From Clostridiales bacterium (lineage in GTDB: Bacteria > Bacillota > Clostridia > Oscillospirales > CAG-272), in contig JAAWQR010000006.1 of assembly GCA_022800625.1 (NCBI GenBank), forward strand, positions 17,200-81,199: a DNA stretch of 64,000 nt. The letters run 5' to 3'. The translations under genes were made by a program, and so were the position numbers. The notes under the pieces are model-generated. The model saw nothing but the letters and a program-made list of their open reading frames with translations. It was not told where the DNA came from and ran no database searches. The stretch's first letter is position 1. Every line of letters begins with the position of its first letter. This document shows positions 19,862 to 30,236 of the stretch, in pieces.

Positions 19862-21244
19862 TTACTGCTTATTTTCACTATCCTGCTGAGATTTTGCAAG
19901 AATGCGAAGCGCATCATAGATGCCGCGCATTCCTGTTACGCCGTAAGATGCGCTTTTCTGCCTGTCGGGGACTGCTATCTGAGAAAAACCGAGTCTTGAT
20001 GCTTCTGATATTCTCAGATCTATTGACGGAACTGAGCGAAATTCTCCCGCAAGCCCGATTTCTCCCATAACTATAAGTTCCATCGGAACGGGTATGTCCT
20101 TCAGAGAGGAAATAAGAGCTAAAATTATAGCAGCGTCAGCGGACGGATCGTCTATTCTCATTCCTCCGACTACATTGAGAAATACATCGTAGGTTGAAAA
20201 ACGGAGTCCGAGCCGTTTTTCAATTACCGCAAGTATCAGGCACATTCGGTTGTAGTCTATTCCGTCGGCTGTTCTTCTGGGAGTCGGGTACGATGTGGGT
20301 GTAACCAATGCCTGCACTTCCGCGATGATCGGGCGTGTGCCTTCAAGTATACATGCGGCGCAGCTTCCCGAAACGCCCTCCGGCCGTCCTTCAAGAAGCA
20401 TTGCGGACGGATTGTCAACGGAAATAAGACCTCCTCCGGTCATATCAAAAACTCCGATTTCATTTGTACTTCCGAATCGGTTTTTTATGGCTCTGACTAT
20501 CCGGTGCGCTTGACTTCTCTCTCCTTCAAAAGAGAGAACTGCGTCTACCATGTGCTCTAGCACTTTCGGTCCTGCAATGCCGCCCTCCTTGTTTATGTGT
20601 CCGACGATAATAAGCGACACACCGTCCGATTTTGCTCGAGCAATAAGTCTTGAAGCACATTCCCTGACCTGAGTCACGCTGCCGGCTCCTGAGGCAACGG
20701 ACTGACAAACGAGGGTTTGAATGGAGTCTATTATGATAATATCAGGCGATACGCTTTGATATTCCTTCAAAATGTTTTCAATGAGTACTTCGTTTTGAAC
20801 ATACATTTTATCCGGATTTACGCCGAGCCGTTCAGCGCGGAGCTTTAGCTGAGAGCGTGATTCTTCGCCTGATACATACAGAATTTTTGAACTGTCTCCG
20901 AGTCTGCCGCAAAGCTGCATCAAAAGCGTTGATTTACCTATTCCAGGCGCTCCTGCAAGTAGCACAGCAGAACCTGTTACAATTCCGCCGCCGAGTACGC
21001 GGTCAAACTCGCTTATACCTGTCGGAACTCTCATATATTTCGGAATGTCAAGCTCACGGAACGGCACGGCACGCTCGCCTGAAACACCCGTGATAGCAGA
21101 TACGGCGGCTGACGCCTTTACAGGGGATGTGTATGTTTCTTCTTCAAATGAGTTCCATTCTCCGCACGACGGACACCTTCCGAGCCATTTCGGACTTTGG
21201 TAATCGCACTCTTTGCAGACGTAAATACTTTTCGGAGCTTTCAT
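19862..21244 (-). CDS. radA: DNA repair protein RadA
   Basis: N-terminal zinc finger CKECDYQSPKWLGRCPSC, Walker A GAPGIGKSTL, KNRFG motif. Confidence 0.96.
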   Translation of the reverse strand: MKAPKSIYVCKECDYQSPKWLGRCPSCGEWNSFEEETYTSPVKASAAVSAITGVSGERAVPFRELDIPKYMRVPTGISEFDRVLGGGIVTGSAVLLAGAPGIGKSTLLMQLCGRLGDSSKILYVSGEESRSQLKLRAERLGVNPDKMYVQNEVLIENILKEYQSVSPDIIIIDSIQTLVCQSVASGAGSVTQVRECASRLIARAKSDGVSLIIVGHINKEGGIAGPKVLEHMVDAVLSFEGERSQAHRIVRAIKNRFGSTNEIGVFDMTGGGLISVDNPSAMLLEGRPEGVSGSCAACILEGTRPIIAEVQALVTPTSYPTPRRTADGIDYNRMCLILAVIEKRLGLRFSTYDVFLNVVGGMRIDDPSADAAIILALISSLKDIPVPMELIVMGEIGLAGEFRSVPSIDLRISEASRLGFSQIAVPDRQKSASYGVTGMRGIYDALRILAKSQQDSENKQ

Positions 21245-21337
21245 TTTTATTTATATTTTTGTAAGTGCCAAACAGAAAATATACGTTTTTGAGCGCTTGC
21301 TGTCCCGACTTACTTATCCTTTCTTTTTGTTTCCGTC

Positions 21338-22186
21338 CTAAACTGCGTTATTTCTTACGAAATACTCAAGTATTGGAGAAAATACCGTGCATGCAAGAGA
21401 TGCCCTGTATGCAGGCTCTGCAAGACACTTGCACTCGTCCGCATTTGAAAGAAATCCGCATTCTACAAGGAGTGACGGTATCTTCATTTTATTTAGCAGG
21501 TATATTGACGACGTTGCTTTTTTTGACTGCCTGTCATTATCTTTTTGCAGATGCAGTTTAACATAATTTTGCATAACCTCGGCTAAAGCTCTGCTGTCAT
21601 CGGAATTCGGTGAATAGTAAACCTGAAGTCCGCTGTACTTCGGATCGGTGAATTTGTTCATATGGATGCTTAGAAACATGCTTCCGCCCGATTCTTCTGT
21701 GAAGCGAAGCCTGTTTTTCAGATCAAGAGATTTTTTTCGTCCTTTATAGTCGGTATATTCGTTATAGCGGTCATAAAGCAGACGGTCGTCCTCGCGTGTC
21801 ATTTTGTAGGGAACTCCGAACAGGACACACAGTGATGCGATGTCGTCGGATATCGCAAGGTTCAGCTCTTTTTCGATAAGACCGTCCGCGGACGATGCTC
21901 CGCCGTCTTCTCCTCCGTGCCCCGCATCGATTATAAGCAGGCCGTTATGAGCGTTTACAAGCGGAGTTTCAGATGGAGACTCACTTGCGGCAGAGGAAAA
22001 TTCGTTTTGAAGTGCATCGGTGTTTTGAACGATTGCATTTTCATATTCAGAGTCCGGAACAACTGTTTCCGCGCTGTATGCGCGTCCCGCACGATTTCCG
22101 AGAAATACGGCGGAGGATAGAAGCATAACTCCGAAAAGAAGATAGCTTGCTGTAATTACAACGGGTGATTTAGGCTCGATTTTCAT
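21338..22186 (-). CDS. N-acetylmuramoyl-L-alanine amidase (Amidase_3, CwlD-like)
   Basis: IDAGHGGEDGGA...LNLAISDDIA...SIHMNKF...LVECGFLSNADE. Confidence 0.88.
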   Translation of the reverse strand: MKIEPKSPVVITASYLLFGVMLLSSAVFLGNRAGRAYSAETVVPDSEYENAIVQNTDALQNEFSSAASESPSETPLVNAHNGLLIIDAGHGGEDGGASSADGLIEKELNLAISDDIASLCVLFGVPYKMTREDDRLLYDRYNEYTDYKGRKKSLDLKNRLRFTEESGGSMFLSIHMNKFTDPKYSGLQVYYSPNSDDSRALAEVMQNYVKLHLQKDNDRQSKKATSSIYLLNKMKIPSLLVECGFLSNADECKCLAEPAYRASLACTVFSPILEYFVRNNAV

Positions 22187-22260
22187 AGTATTCTCCGTTC
22201 TGCGCCGAAAGTACGGCACATATAGTCAAAAATTAACTGATAATATACTATGAAAAATGT

Positions 22261-22857
22261 TCAGCGCCTATTACCGAATAAAAGCTTTTGCGCTTCAATA
22301 TCTTCACTTAAAATCGCGCATGTGCCAACTGAAACATATCTACCTTTCTTGTAAACCGCATTGCGGGAGATTCCTTCAAAGCTCATGCCGACACTCTTCA
22401 TTACATTTAGACTGTCGGTGTTTTCATACATATATTTTGCTTCGATTCTGTTTAACTCAAGAACTAAAAATCCAAAACGCAGAACTTCGCACAGTGCTTC
22501 TCTTGCGATTCCGCGATGCCAAAACGCCGGATTTAATACATACCCGACTTCAGCCGAGTTATTGTTGAAATTAAATGAAGTAAATCCGCAGGTGCCTATC
22601 ATTTTTTCGTTTTTCAGTGTTACCGCCCAATCATAAAATTCTCCCGCACGATAACGGGATTGAATATATGATAAATATTTTGAAGTATATTTTAAGTTGA
22701 TATGAGGTTCCCAAAGAAGGTATTTGGTGACCTTTGGATCTGACGCGTATTCGTACATATCGGAAGCGTCGTTTTTTTCAAGTTTTCGCAATATAAGACG
22801 ATCTGTTTTCAGAGTAGGGGGATCCTTAAAATATTTCAAAATCCCGCTTCTGTCCAT
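22261..22857 (-). CDS. GNAT family N-acetyltransferase (RimJ/RimL-like)
   Basis: LKTDRLILRKLE...AEVGYVLNPAFWHRGIAREALCEVLRFGF. Confidence 0.88.
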   Translation of the reverse strand: MDRSGILKYFKDPPTLKTDRLILRKLEKNDASDMYEYASDPKVTKYLLWEPHINLKYTSKYLSYIQSRYRAGEFYDWAVTLKNEKMIGTCGFTSFNFNNNSAEVGYVLNPAFWHRGIAREALCEVLRFGFLVLELNRIEAKYMYENTDSLNVMKSVGMSFEGISRNAVYKKGRYVSVGTCAILSEDIEAQKLLFGNRR

Positions 22858-23180
22858 TTCAGAGACCTCCCCATTATTAAAATCATCCGTCATTAAAATT
22901 TTAATATGAATTGCCGTACCGCAGTGCGGCATATGTAAAACAAACTTTCCTGCGTATATTATACCATAATTTGAATTTAAAGTCACTATTAAAAAGTGAT
23001 TTTTAAGACAGCAACTGAAATAGGATGGTTATTGTATCACAGATTTAATGTGATAGATCCATTCTAACAAAACTGTAAGTAATTTCACTGCAAATGTAAG
23101 ATGATTCTATGGAAATAAAATTTCGGCGGCAGTATAATAACAGCAGAAGAATCAAATCACAAAAAGGAGTAATTAAATTT

Positions 23181-23519
23181 ATGAAGAAAAAATCACTGAG
23201 CATTTGCGTTGCCGCGCTTATAGCAGTGTTTGCTGTGGCAGGAGGACTTTGCTATATGCAGAATTATGATAAGTATTATTATACTCAGATTGATAATTCA
23301 AAGATAAGGGAATTGCCTGCAAGCAGCGATATGAAGTATGAATATAAGATTGACTGTTATGCGGAAAACGGAAAGAAGAGAGAGCTTACATTTAAAACAT
23401 CAAGAGAACTCAGAGAAGGGGCATACTTGTCTCTTGAGGTAAGATCTCTCGGAGTACATAAATGGGAAGAAATCGATTATAACGATTTGCCGGACAAGGT
23501 ACAGGAAAAGCTGAAATAA
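23181..23519 (+). CDS. YxeA-family (DUF1093-like) exported protein
   Basis: N-terminal TM/signal, YYTQIDNS...YEYKIDCYAENGKKRELTFKTSRELREGAYLSLEVRSLGVHKWEEI. Confidence 0.7.
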   Translation: MKKKSLSICVAALIAVFAVAGGLCYMQNYDKYYYTQIDNSKIRELPASSDMKYEYKIDCYAENGKKRELTFKTSRELREGAYLSLEVRSLGVHKWEEIDYNDLPDKVQEKLK

Positions 23520-23827
23520 TATAAGTCTGTCGATTATCAGACGAAGAAACAAAGTCCATCGGTGTGCATTTTTAATCTTGACATTTGAGCATTTTTATAT
23601 TAAGCAGTAAAAATAGCGTAGAATTAAGACGATTCTTCGCTATTTTTTATTGTTCTTCGTAGTTATCAGGCAGTTTACTCTCTGATAAAGACTCCAACAA
23701 AATCAACGATTTGCAGATTTTAAAAATTTCAAATAGAATTAAGTTGAAAGCTAAATAGCAAAGTGATATAATTAATAAAACATCTCAACAGCTTGACAGC
23801 TGAAATACACTTTATAAGGATTTTCCC

Positions 23828-25924
23828 ATGAATAATTTTTTTAAGAAAAATCTGTCCCTGATTATTTGTGCCGGTATGCTTGCAGGAAATACAGCTGTAA
23901 CTGTCAGAGCAAACAGCCGCGGACTTTTTAACAAAATCGGCATAACTTCAGAAACAGAGCTTGTAAGTCAAAGTAACATTATTGATGTTATCTTCAGTGA
24001 TCCTATTGACGGATTCTTTATAAATCCGCAGTATGAAAGCGTTATAGAGCACAGCGAGGCTCTAAAGACTTCAGGGGTTCGGGAATCTATCGATTTGTCC
24101 GAATATGTGGATTTTAATGCTTCGACGGCTCATCTGCTGAATGAAATGAAGGAGCGTAAAAGTCAAATCGATGTAAGGCTTAAATATAAAGCTGATAAAA
24201 TAGTTTCAACCAATGATATGAAGCAGCTTGCACATGATCTGATTAATAAAACTCTTGAACATTCCGGTGTTCCGAATGAGGGTGATTATATCGCTTTTCA
24301 GTACGGATCATGCAGTTACAGTATCAGTTATAAAATACTCGGAGAGAATTATTATTTCAATATCGGATATAATTTTAAATATTACACTACCGGAGGGCAG
24401 GAAAAAGAAGTCGACAGAGCAGTTGAAGATTTGATTAATGAGCTTGACATTGAAGACAAAAGTGATTATGAAAAGCTTGAAAAGATTTATAATTGGATGT
24501 GCGAGAATATCGCATATGATTATGATAATTTAAATGATTCGGACTATCTTTTAAAGCATACGGCGTATGCTGCACTTATTGACAGAAAAGCAGTATGTCA
24601 GGGATACGCTGTTTTACTATATAGGCTTGCTTTGGAGGCGGGCATTGATGCAAGATATATTTCAGGCATCGGAAACGAAGAGCCTCACGGTTGGAATATC
24701 GTAAGGCTCGGGGAAAAATATTATAATATTGACACAACGTGGGATGCAGTATACTGTCAGGCGGGTTTTGATTATAAGTATTTTTTGAGAACTGAAAGAA
24801 CGTTTGGAAATCATTATAGAAATCCCGAATTTTTGACAGATGAATTCTTTAATCTCTATCCAATGGCTGACAGTGATTTTGATCCCGATCATAAACATGT
24901 TTACGGAGAGTGGCAGCTAATAAAAGAAGCAAACTGCAAAAATAAAGGGATTGAACAACGAATCTGCAAAATTTGCGGCAAAAGAGATAATCGCAGCACT
25001 GCATTAGGAGAGCACAGATGGTGTGAATGGATAACTGTTACAGAACCGACTGAAAAGAATGAAGGTTTGATTCAGCGTCAATGTTCTGTTTGCGGAAAGA
25101 CCGAGGAGAAAGTATTAGATAAAATTGAGCATGTGCATAAATATACAGATATAACAGTTTCTCCGACTTGTACCGAACAGGGATACACAACTCATACATG
25201 TATTAAGTGCGGAGACAGCTATACTGACAGTGAAACAGCATCGCTCGGTCATATATACGGTGAGGATTATACAGTTGAGGTTTATCCGACAAGGGATAAA
25301 TGCGGTCTCAGATACCGTATATGTAAGACATGCGGAGATAGAGAAGATCATGATGTGCCGAAACTTCAAAACAGTTCGCTTATATTTGACGATCTTGCGG
25401 CTGATTGGTATAAACCGTCGGTCGATTATGTTTTGACAAACGATCTTATGAACGGTAAAGGAGACGGAAAATTTTCCCCATCTGAAAATATGACGCGTGC
25501 TCAGTTTGCGACGGTTCTTTGGCGGATAGCAGGGAACCCTGAATCAAACGCCAATGTTCCGTTTGACGATCTTGACAGGAGAGCAGAATGGTATTTGCCT
25601 GCAGTGGCGTGGGCTTACGAAAACGGAATTATCAACGGAACTTCGCCCGCTTCATTTGATCCGAATGGAAATATCAAACGTCAGGATATGGCGGTCATAC
25701 TTTACAGGTATGCTGAAAAATACATGGGATATAATGTGTCGGGAAGTGCGGATTTGTCTTATTTCCCGGATGCGGGCACAATTTCCGATTATGCCGTTAA
25801 CGCTATAGCATGGACAAACTCTTTGGGAATCATAACGGGGAAGGACGGACAGATTGCACCGATTGCTACAGGCACTCGTGCTGAGGTCGCTACAATTCTA
25901 ATGAGATTTGATCTTCTTCATTAA
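23828..25924 (+). CDS. Secreted transglutaminase-like protein with Cys-pair repeats and C-terminal SLH domains
   Basis: Signal peptide; AVCQGYAVLLYRLALEAGIDARYISG...HGWNIVRLGEKYYNIDTTWD transglutaminase core; repeated C-x2-CG modules; SLH motifs (WYKPSVDYVLTNDLMNGKGDGKFSPSENMTRAQFATVLWR). Confidence 0.88.
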   Translation: MNNFFKKNLSLIICAGMLAGNTAVTVRANSRGLFNKIGITSETELVSQSNIIDVIFSDPIDGFFINPQYESVIEHSEALKTSGVRESIDLSEYVDFNASTAHLLNEMKERKSQIDVRLKYKADKIVSTNDMKQLAHDLINKTLEHSGVPNEGDYIAFQYGSCSYSISYKILGENYYFNIGYNFKYYTTGGQEKEVDRAVEDLINELDIEDKSDYEKLEKIYNWMCENIAYDYDNLNDSDYLLKHTAYAALIDRKAVCQGYAVLLYRLALEAGIDARYISGIGNEEPHGWNIVRLGEKYYNIDTTWDAVYCQAGFDYKYFLRTERTFGNHYRNPEFLTDEFFNLYPMADSDFDPDHKHVYGEWQLIKEANCKNKGIEQRICKICGKRDNRSTALGEHRWCEWITVTEPTEKNEGLIQRQCSVCGKTEEKVLDKIEHVHKYTDITVSPTCTEQGYTTHTCIKCGDSYTDSETASLGHIYGEDYTVEVYPTRDKCGLRYRICKTCGDREDHDVPKLQNSSLIFDDLAADWYKPSVDYVLTNDLMNGKGDGKFSPSENMTRAQFATVLWRIAGNPESNANVPFDDLDRRAEWYLPAVAWAYENGIINGTSPASFDPNGNIKRQDMAVILYRYAEKYMGYNVSGSADLSYFPDAGTISDYAVNAIAWTNSLGIITGKDGQIAPIATGTRAEVATILMRFDLLH

Positions 25925-25941
25925 TAATTTATATTTAAACA

Positions 25942-25978
25942 GAATAGGCTTCGTCGATTTCGGCGAAGCTCGTTTTTT
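25942..25978 (+). terminator. Intrinsic terminator
   Basis: GGCTTCG...CGAAGCTCGTTTTTTTT. Confidence 0.75.
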
Positions 25979-26133
25979 TTGGCTGAAAATATCAATAATG
26001 CGGTAATATGGCAAAAAATACTTGTTTTTCAAAAATGGTATGTTATAATAAAATTGTAAATGATTCAGCATTTTTGTTCTGTTTATCTTACGAGTTTTAT
26101 CATTAAATTAAATTACTTATATAGGAGTTGTAT

Positions 26134-26974
26134 ATGTCACAAAAAATTCAAATAATAATAAGCTGTGATCGAAGAGTGTTGGAACTTGAACAGGTCAAAA
26201 ATTGGCTGATCGAAAACGGATACAGTTTATCAAATAATCATTATCATGTGGATAAAACAGCTGATATAATAATTTTAATCACATGCGGAGTAACACAGAT
26301 GCATGAGGATTTTACGTTTAAGATGCTTGAAAAAATAAAAGCAGGGATGAAACCCGGCGCACAAATAATATTAGGCTGATGTGTTCCCGAAATCAATCCC
26401 GAACGTGTAGCTAAAGAGTTCGGCGGACCGATTTTCAGTCCGAAGGCATATTATAAGCTGGATCGAATATTTAATATGCCGCGTAAATTAGATACATTTG
26501 ACCGACCGAACATTTATATGATGAAAGGACTGTACCGAAGCGACGTCGGTTGAAGAGCAATTTACATTAGAACTTACAGACATCAATCCTGTATTTCTCA
26601 AGGTGATTTATGAACCTGTAAAGACGTTATGCCTGCAGAAGAGACTTTCTAATCTGTATATTCCCATTCAGTCGGGAAATGACCGGGTTTTAGGTTTGAT
26701 GAACAGACGTTACAATATAAATGAAACTAAAGAAATGCTATGCGAACTTAAAGCTTTGGCGCCGAAGGATTTTAAGATAGGCACATCTGTAATAGTAGGA
26801 TTTCCGTCTGAAACATGCGACGAATTGCAGGATACGATCGACTTTTGCAACAGTATGAACTTCGATTGGATATACTGTCACGGTTTCTCCGCAAGGCCCG
26901 GTACTTCGGCGGCTAAACTGCCGGAACAGCTATCTGAGGAAGAGGTAATAGACAGAGTAAGTTTGTTTAGATAA
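26134..26974 (+). pseudogene. Degraded MiaB/RimO-type radical SAM methylthiotransferase
   Basis: N-terminal UPF0004-like part with in-frame TGA just before a conserved Cys, second TGA, frameshift, absence of the radical-SAM CxxxCxxC segment, then recognisable TDINPVFL...LYIPIQSGNDRVLGLMNRRY...VIVGFPSET in another frame, truncated C-terminus. Confidence 0.8.
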
Positions 26975-27047
26975 AGAATAAAGGATAAGGAATCCGTAGT
27001 ATTGGATTTTGCGTAAGCAGTAATATTTGTTATTGATAAGCTGAAAT

Positions 27048-27073
27048 AAGTCTCACCGGAAACGGTGAGACTT
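27048..27073. terminator. Intrinsic terminator
   Basis: AAGTCTCACCG GAAA CGGTGAGACTT. Confidence 0.75.
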
Positions 27074-27090
27074 GTCTTTTATCTTAATTT

Positions 27091-29292
27091 TTACCTCAGT
27101 CTTGAAATAAATTCATCCTGAACTTCGCGGGAAAGAGTTACAAATCTGGCGCTGACGCCCCACATGCGGATTATCAGATCGCGATGAGCATCCGGATTTT
27201 TCTGAGCGTCAAGCAGATCCTCTGCGCTTACACTGTTCGGCTGGTGCTGCATACCGCCTATATCAAAATAGGATCTTGTTAAGCTTGCAAGGACGCCGTC
27301 TGTTCCCTCAAAAACAGAACTTGAGTACTCAAGCATAAGGCAGTTGTTCCATTCCGACATCTCGGGTGAGAGCTTCGCGGCAGAACGCATTGCAGAAATC
27401 GGACCGTTTTTCATCGTACCTGCGGCAGGACTGAGGGATACGGGGATAGGAGTACCTGAAAATCTTCCGTCGGGCGTTGCAGGAGTATTCCAGCCTGCGA
27501 AAACAGGATGCGGCTGATGGAAGCCACTGAGGTGGCGCACACCGCTGAAAGTAAAACGCTTTGAGATTTCTTTAGCTGCATGTTCCATGATCCTGATTCC
27601 GGGCAAATCTGCGCAGTCATCGTCATTCCCCCATTTCGGTGCACTGAGCAAAGAGTGTCGCATGACTTCAAATCCTTCAAAATTTTTATCAAGAGCTTCT
27701 CTAATCTCAGACAGAGAATATCTTTTTTCGTCAAACACTCGCTTTCTGAGTGCGGACAGAGAATTTACGGCAACCGTAAGTCCTGATATCATAAGTCCTT
27801 TTTGTTTTAGCCTATAGTCGATCAGATCAATGTCCCCGCCGATGTCGAGTGCACCTTCGATCATAGCTGATGTAAAAGACAAAGGCGACATTAGACTTGC
27901 AGCGGCAGCTCTGATATGCGGTTCGGTTATATCGGCCGAATAAAATTCTTCCGTGTCACCATCGGCAAATCGCAGAACCACCTTTTCAAATTTGTTATAT
28001 GAATTGATCTCAAGGTCAACTGCGGCTGAGATATCTCTTTCATATAGGGCAATAAATTCCTCAAAAGTGCAGTTGTCTTTGGCTTTTTCGAGGGTTTTCA
28101 GCAGAATTTTTGTAAGATTTACGTCGCCGCTTCTGAATATCTGACATCGTCCGGGTATCATAATATCCTGACACAAATCAAACGCGTAGTCGCGCGCATC
28201 TTCGGGAGGAATTCCTGCGTTTGTGAGATTTTCGATGAATTTATCGTCGTTGTAGTATGCAAGAGTGTTAAGTCCGCTTTCCGATAGCTTTGAGAGACGG
28301 TCTAAAAATTCAGGAGGATTCTTGCTGTTTATTCTGCATGCGACTTCGGGTTCTTCAAGGCGAACCTTGTCAAGTGAATCGATAAAGATGTACGTCAGCT
28401 CATTTACGGCATTGTCTCCGTTCGGCAGTACTCCGCCCAGCGTAATATTGTGCTGAGAATTATACTGCCCCATTTGATAGTGATACAGATCGCATGAATC
28501 TGAAAATTTTATCAGCAGACAAGCTGTTATCTCCTCTATTTCATTATGCTTGTTTTTATCATAGAACGGGTACAGAAAGCTATCGACTCTGCCGTAAGAC
28601 ATTCCTCTGAAATTGTCGCACAGAACGCCAATGTGGGCAAGCCAAAAGAGCTGCGCGGCTTCATAATAATCACGCGGAGGTTCAGTTGAAATATGACGGC
28701 AAATTTCAGAAATTCTTTTAAGCTCTGCTTTTCTGCACTCGTCGTTTTCATATTCAGCCATCTCGGAGGCTTTTTCGGAATACCGCATAATGAGCTTTGA
28801 AAAAGCTCTGTAAACCGCCGCCATAGCTCTTGCATATTCGGCTCTAAAAACACTTTTCGCTTTTCTTTCCGCTGTTTCGGCTCGCTCAATGATTACTTTA
28901 ATGCCGTTCTTCAGAAGTATGGAATAATCCGCTACATTATGGAGCTGACTATTGTTCGGCAGATCAAATCCCCGAAACTTTTTTCTGTCGTTGTCGTTTA
29001 TGTATTGCGGCATAGTATTAAGGTCAAGAAGTGATTTTCCGTCAGGCGTAACTGAAGGATCGCATTCAGGATTATCCACACGCGAGAGCAGAGTGCGAGA
29101 GCCGACTATCAGCTCATGTTCACCGATATAAATCGGCATATTTTCAAATATATAAGAAATTGCGGCGGCTCGTCTTTCCGGGAGAGATAGAGGAAGCTCG
29201 GCAAAAGATATCGAACTGTCAATTTCTTCACGCGCGGATGAGTGCTTTGCTTTAAGCATATTTTCGCGAAGTATTTTTATTCTGTCACTCAT
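27091..29292 (-). CDS. Glycyl radical enzyme, pyruvate formate-lyase family, unassigned substrate
   Basis: C-terminal glycyl-radical segment RMWGVSARFVTLSREVQDEFISR, candidate active-site Cys in FDLCQDIMIPGR, GMQHQPNSVSAEDL; next to a PflA-type activase. Confidence 0.88.
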   Translation of the reverse strand: MSDRIKILRENMLKAKHSSAREEIDSSISFAELPLSLPERRAAAISYIFENMPIYIGEHELIVGSRTLLSRVDNPECDPSVTPDGKSLLDLNTMPQYINDNDRKKFRGFDLPNNSQLHNVADYSILLKNGIKVIIERAETAERKAKSVFRAEYARAMAAVYRAFSKLIMRYSEKASEMAEYENDECRKAELKRISEICRHISTEPPRDYYEAAQLFWLAHIGVLCDNFRGMSYGRVDSFLYPFYDKNKHNEIEEITACLLIKFSDSCDLYHYQMGQYNSQHNITLGGVLPNGDNAVNELTYIFIDSLDKVRLEEPEVACRINSKNPPEFLDRLSKLSESGLNTLAYYNDDKFIENLTNAGIPPEDARDYAFDLCQDIMIPGRCQIFRSGDVNLTKILLKTLEKAKDNCTFEEFIALYERDISAAVDLEINSYNKFEKVVLRFADGDTEEFYSADITEPHIRAAAASLMSPLSFTSAMIEGALDIGGDIDLIDYRLKQKGLMISGLTVAVNSLSALRKRVFDEKRYSLSEIREALDKNFEGFEVMRHSLLSAPKWGNDDDCADLPGIRIMEHAAKEISKRFTFSGVRHLSGFHQPHPVFAGWNTPATPDGRFSGTPIPVSLSPAAGTMKNGPISAMRSAAKLSPEMSEWNNCLMLEYSSSVFEGTDGVLASLTRSYFDIGGMQHQPNSVSAEDLLDAQKNPDAHRDLIIRMWGVSARFVTLSREVQDEFISRLR

Positions 29293-29339
29293 AATAATCT
29301 CCATTTTGCCGCTAAACGGCAGTTCAAGTCTAAATAGAT

Positions 29340-30236
29340 TTATTTTTGCGAATCCGGCATACCGCATTCACGCATAATATTTTTTAAATGCTCTATGTCA
29401 TCACAGCTTACATGAAATCCGTCATTTTTCGGAAGGTTCATTCCGAACATTCCGTATTTCTCGCGTCCTAATGAATGATACGGAATCATCGTTACTGATT
29501 CGGGAGGAGTTTTCAGTGATGACAAAAAAGCGGATATGTTTCTGATCTCCGACTCATCAGCATTAAAGCTTCCGATGAGGGGAATCCTGACATGCAGCTT
29601 GATTCCGATATCTGACAAATACCGACAGTTCTCAAGGATAGATTTGTTAGACGTTCCCGTGCCTTTTATGTGAATCTCTTCAGTAACGGCTTTAATATCG
29701 TATAAAAAGAAATCAGTATAAGGTAGAACCCTGTCAATATCCTCGCGCGGCACGTTTCCGCATGTATCGACAGCGGTTGTAATCTCGAGCTTTTTACATT
29801 TTTTCATACATTCACAAATGAAATCAGCTTGAAGAAGCGGTTCGCCGCCCGAAAATGTAACTCCTCCGTTTTTTCCGTAAAACGGCATATCACGAATGAG
29901 CTTTGTAAGAATTTCATCTTCCGTCATGAGCGCTCCGCAGATCGACAGAGCATCCGTCGGACATACATTTGTACATTTTCCGCAGTTTGAGCATACGGTT
30001 CTGTTTACCGCGTGATAAGCTTCCGATATGCTGTGACAGTCACATATATTCTGACACTCTCCGCACATAATACAAAGAGAACTGTCATATCTCAGCTTCG
30101 GTACAGCGCTCATTCCTTCGGGATTATGACACCACAGACATTTAAGAGAACATCCTCCCATAAAAACGGTTGTCCTGATTCCGGGACCGTCGTGAACTGA
30201 GAAAGATTGTACGTCAAAAACAAAGCCTTTAGCCAT
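29340..30236 (-). CDS. Glycyl-radical enzyme activating protein (radical SAM, with ferredoxin-like cluster insert)
   Basis: FSVHDGPGIRTTVFMGGCSLKCLWCHNPE radical SAM motif plus CIMCGECQNIC and CSNCGKCTNVCP. Confidence 0.94.
   Translation of the reverse strand: MAKGFVFDVQSFSVHDGPGIRTTVFMGGCSLKCLWCHNPEGMSAVPKLRYDSSLCIMCGECQNICDCHSISEAYHAVNRTVCSNCGKCTNVCPTDALSICGALMTEDEILTKLIRDMPFYGKNGGVTFSGGEPLLQADFICECMKKCKKLEITTAVDTCGNVPREDIDRVLPYTDFFLYDIKAVTEEIHIKGTGTSNKSILENCRYLSDIGIKLHVRIPLIGSFNADESEIRNISAFLSSLKTPPESVTMIPYHSLGREKYGMFGMNLPKNDGFHVSCDDIEHLKNIMRECGMPDSQK

Noticed and set aside
26377-26382. TGA before Cys in the methylthiotransferase considered as a selenocysteine codon
   Set aside because: No convincing SECIS-like hairpin directly after it, and further lesions (second TGA, frameshift, missing core) indicate a pseudogene
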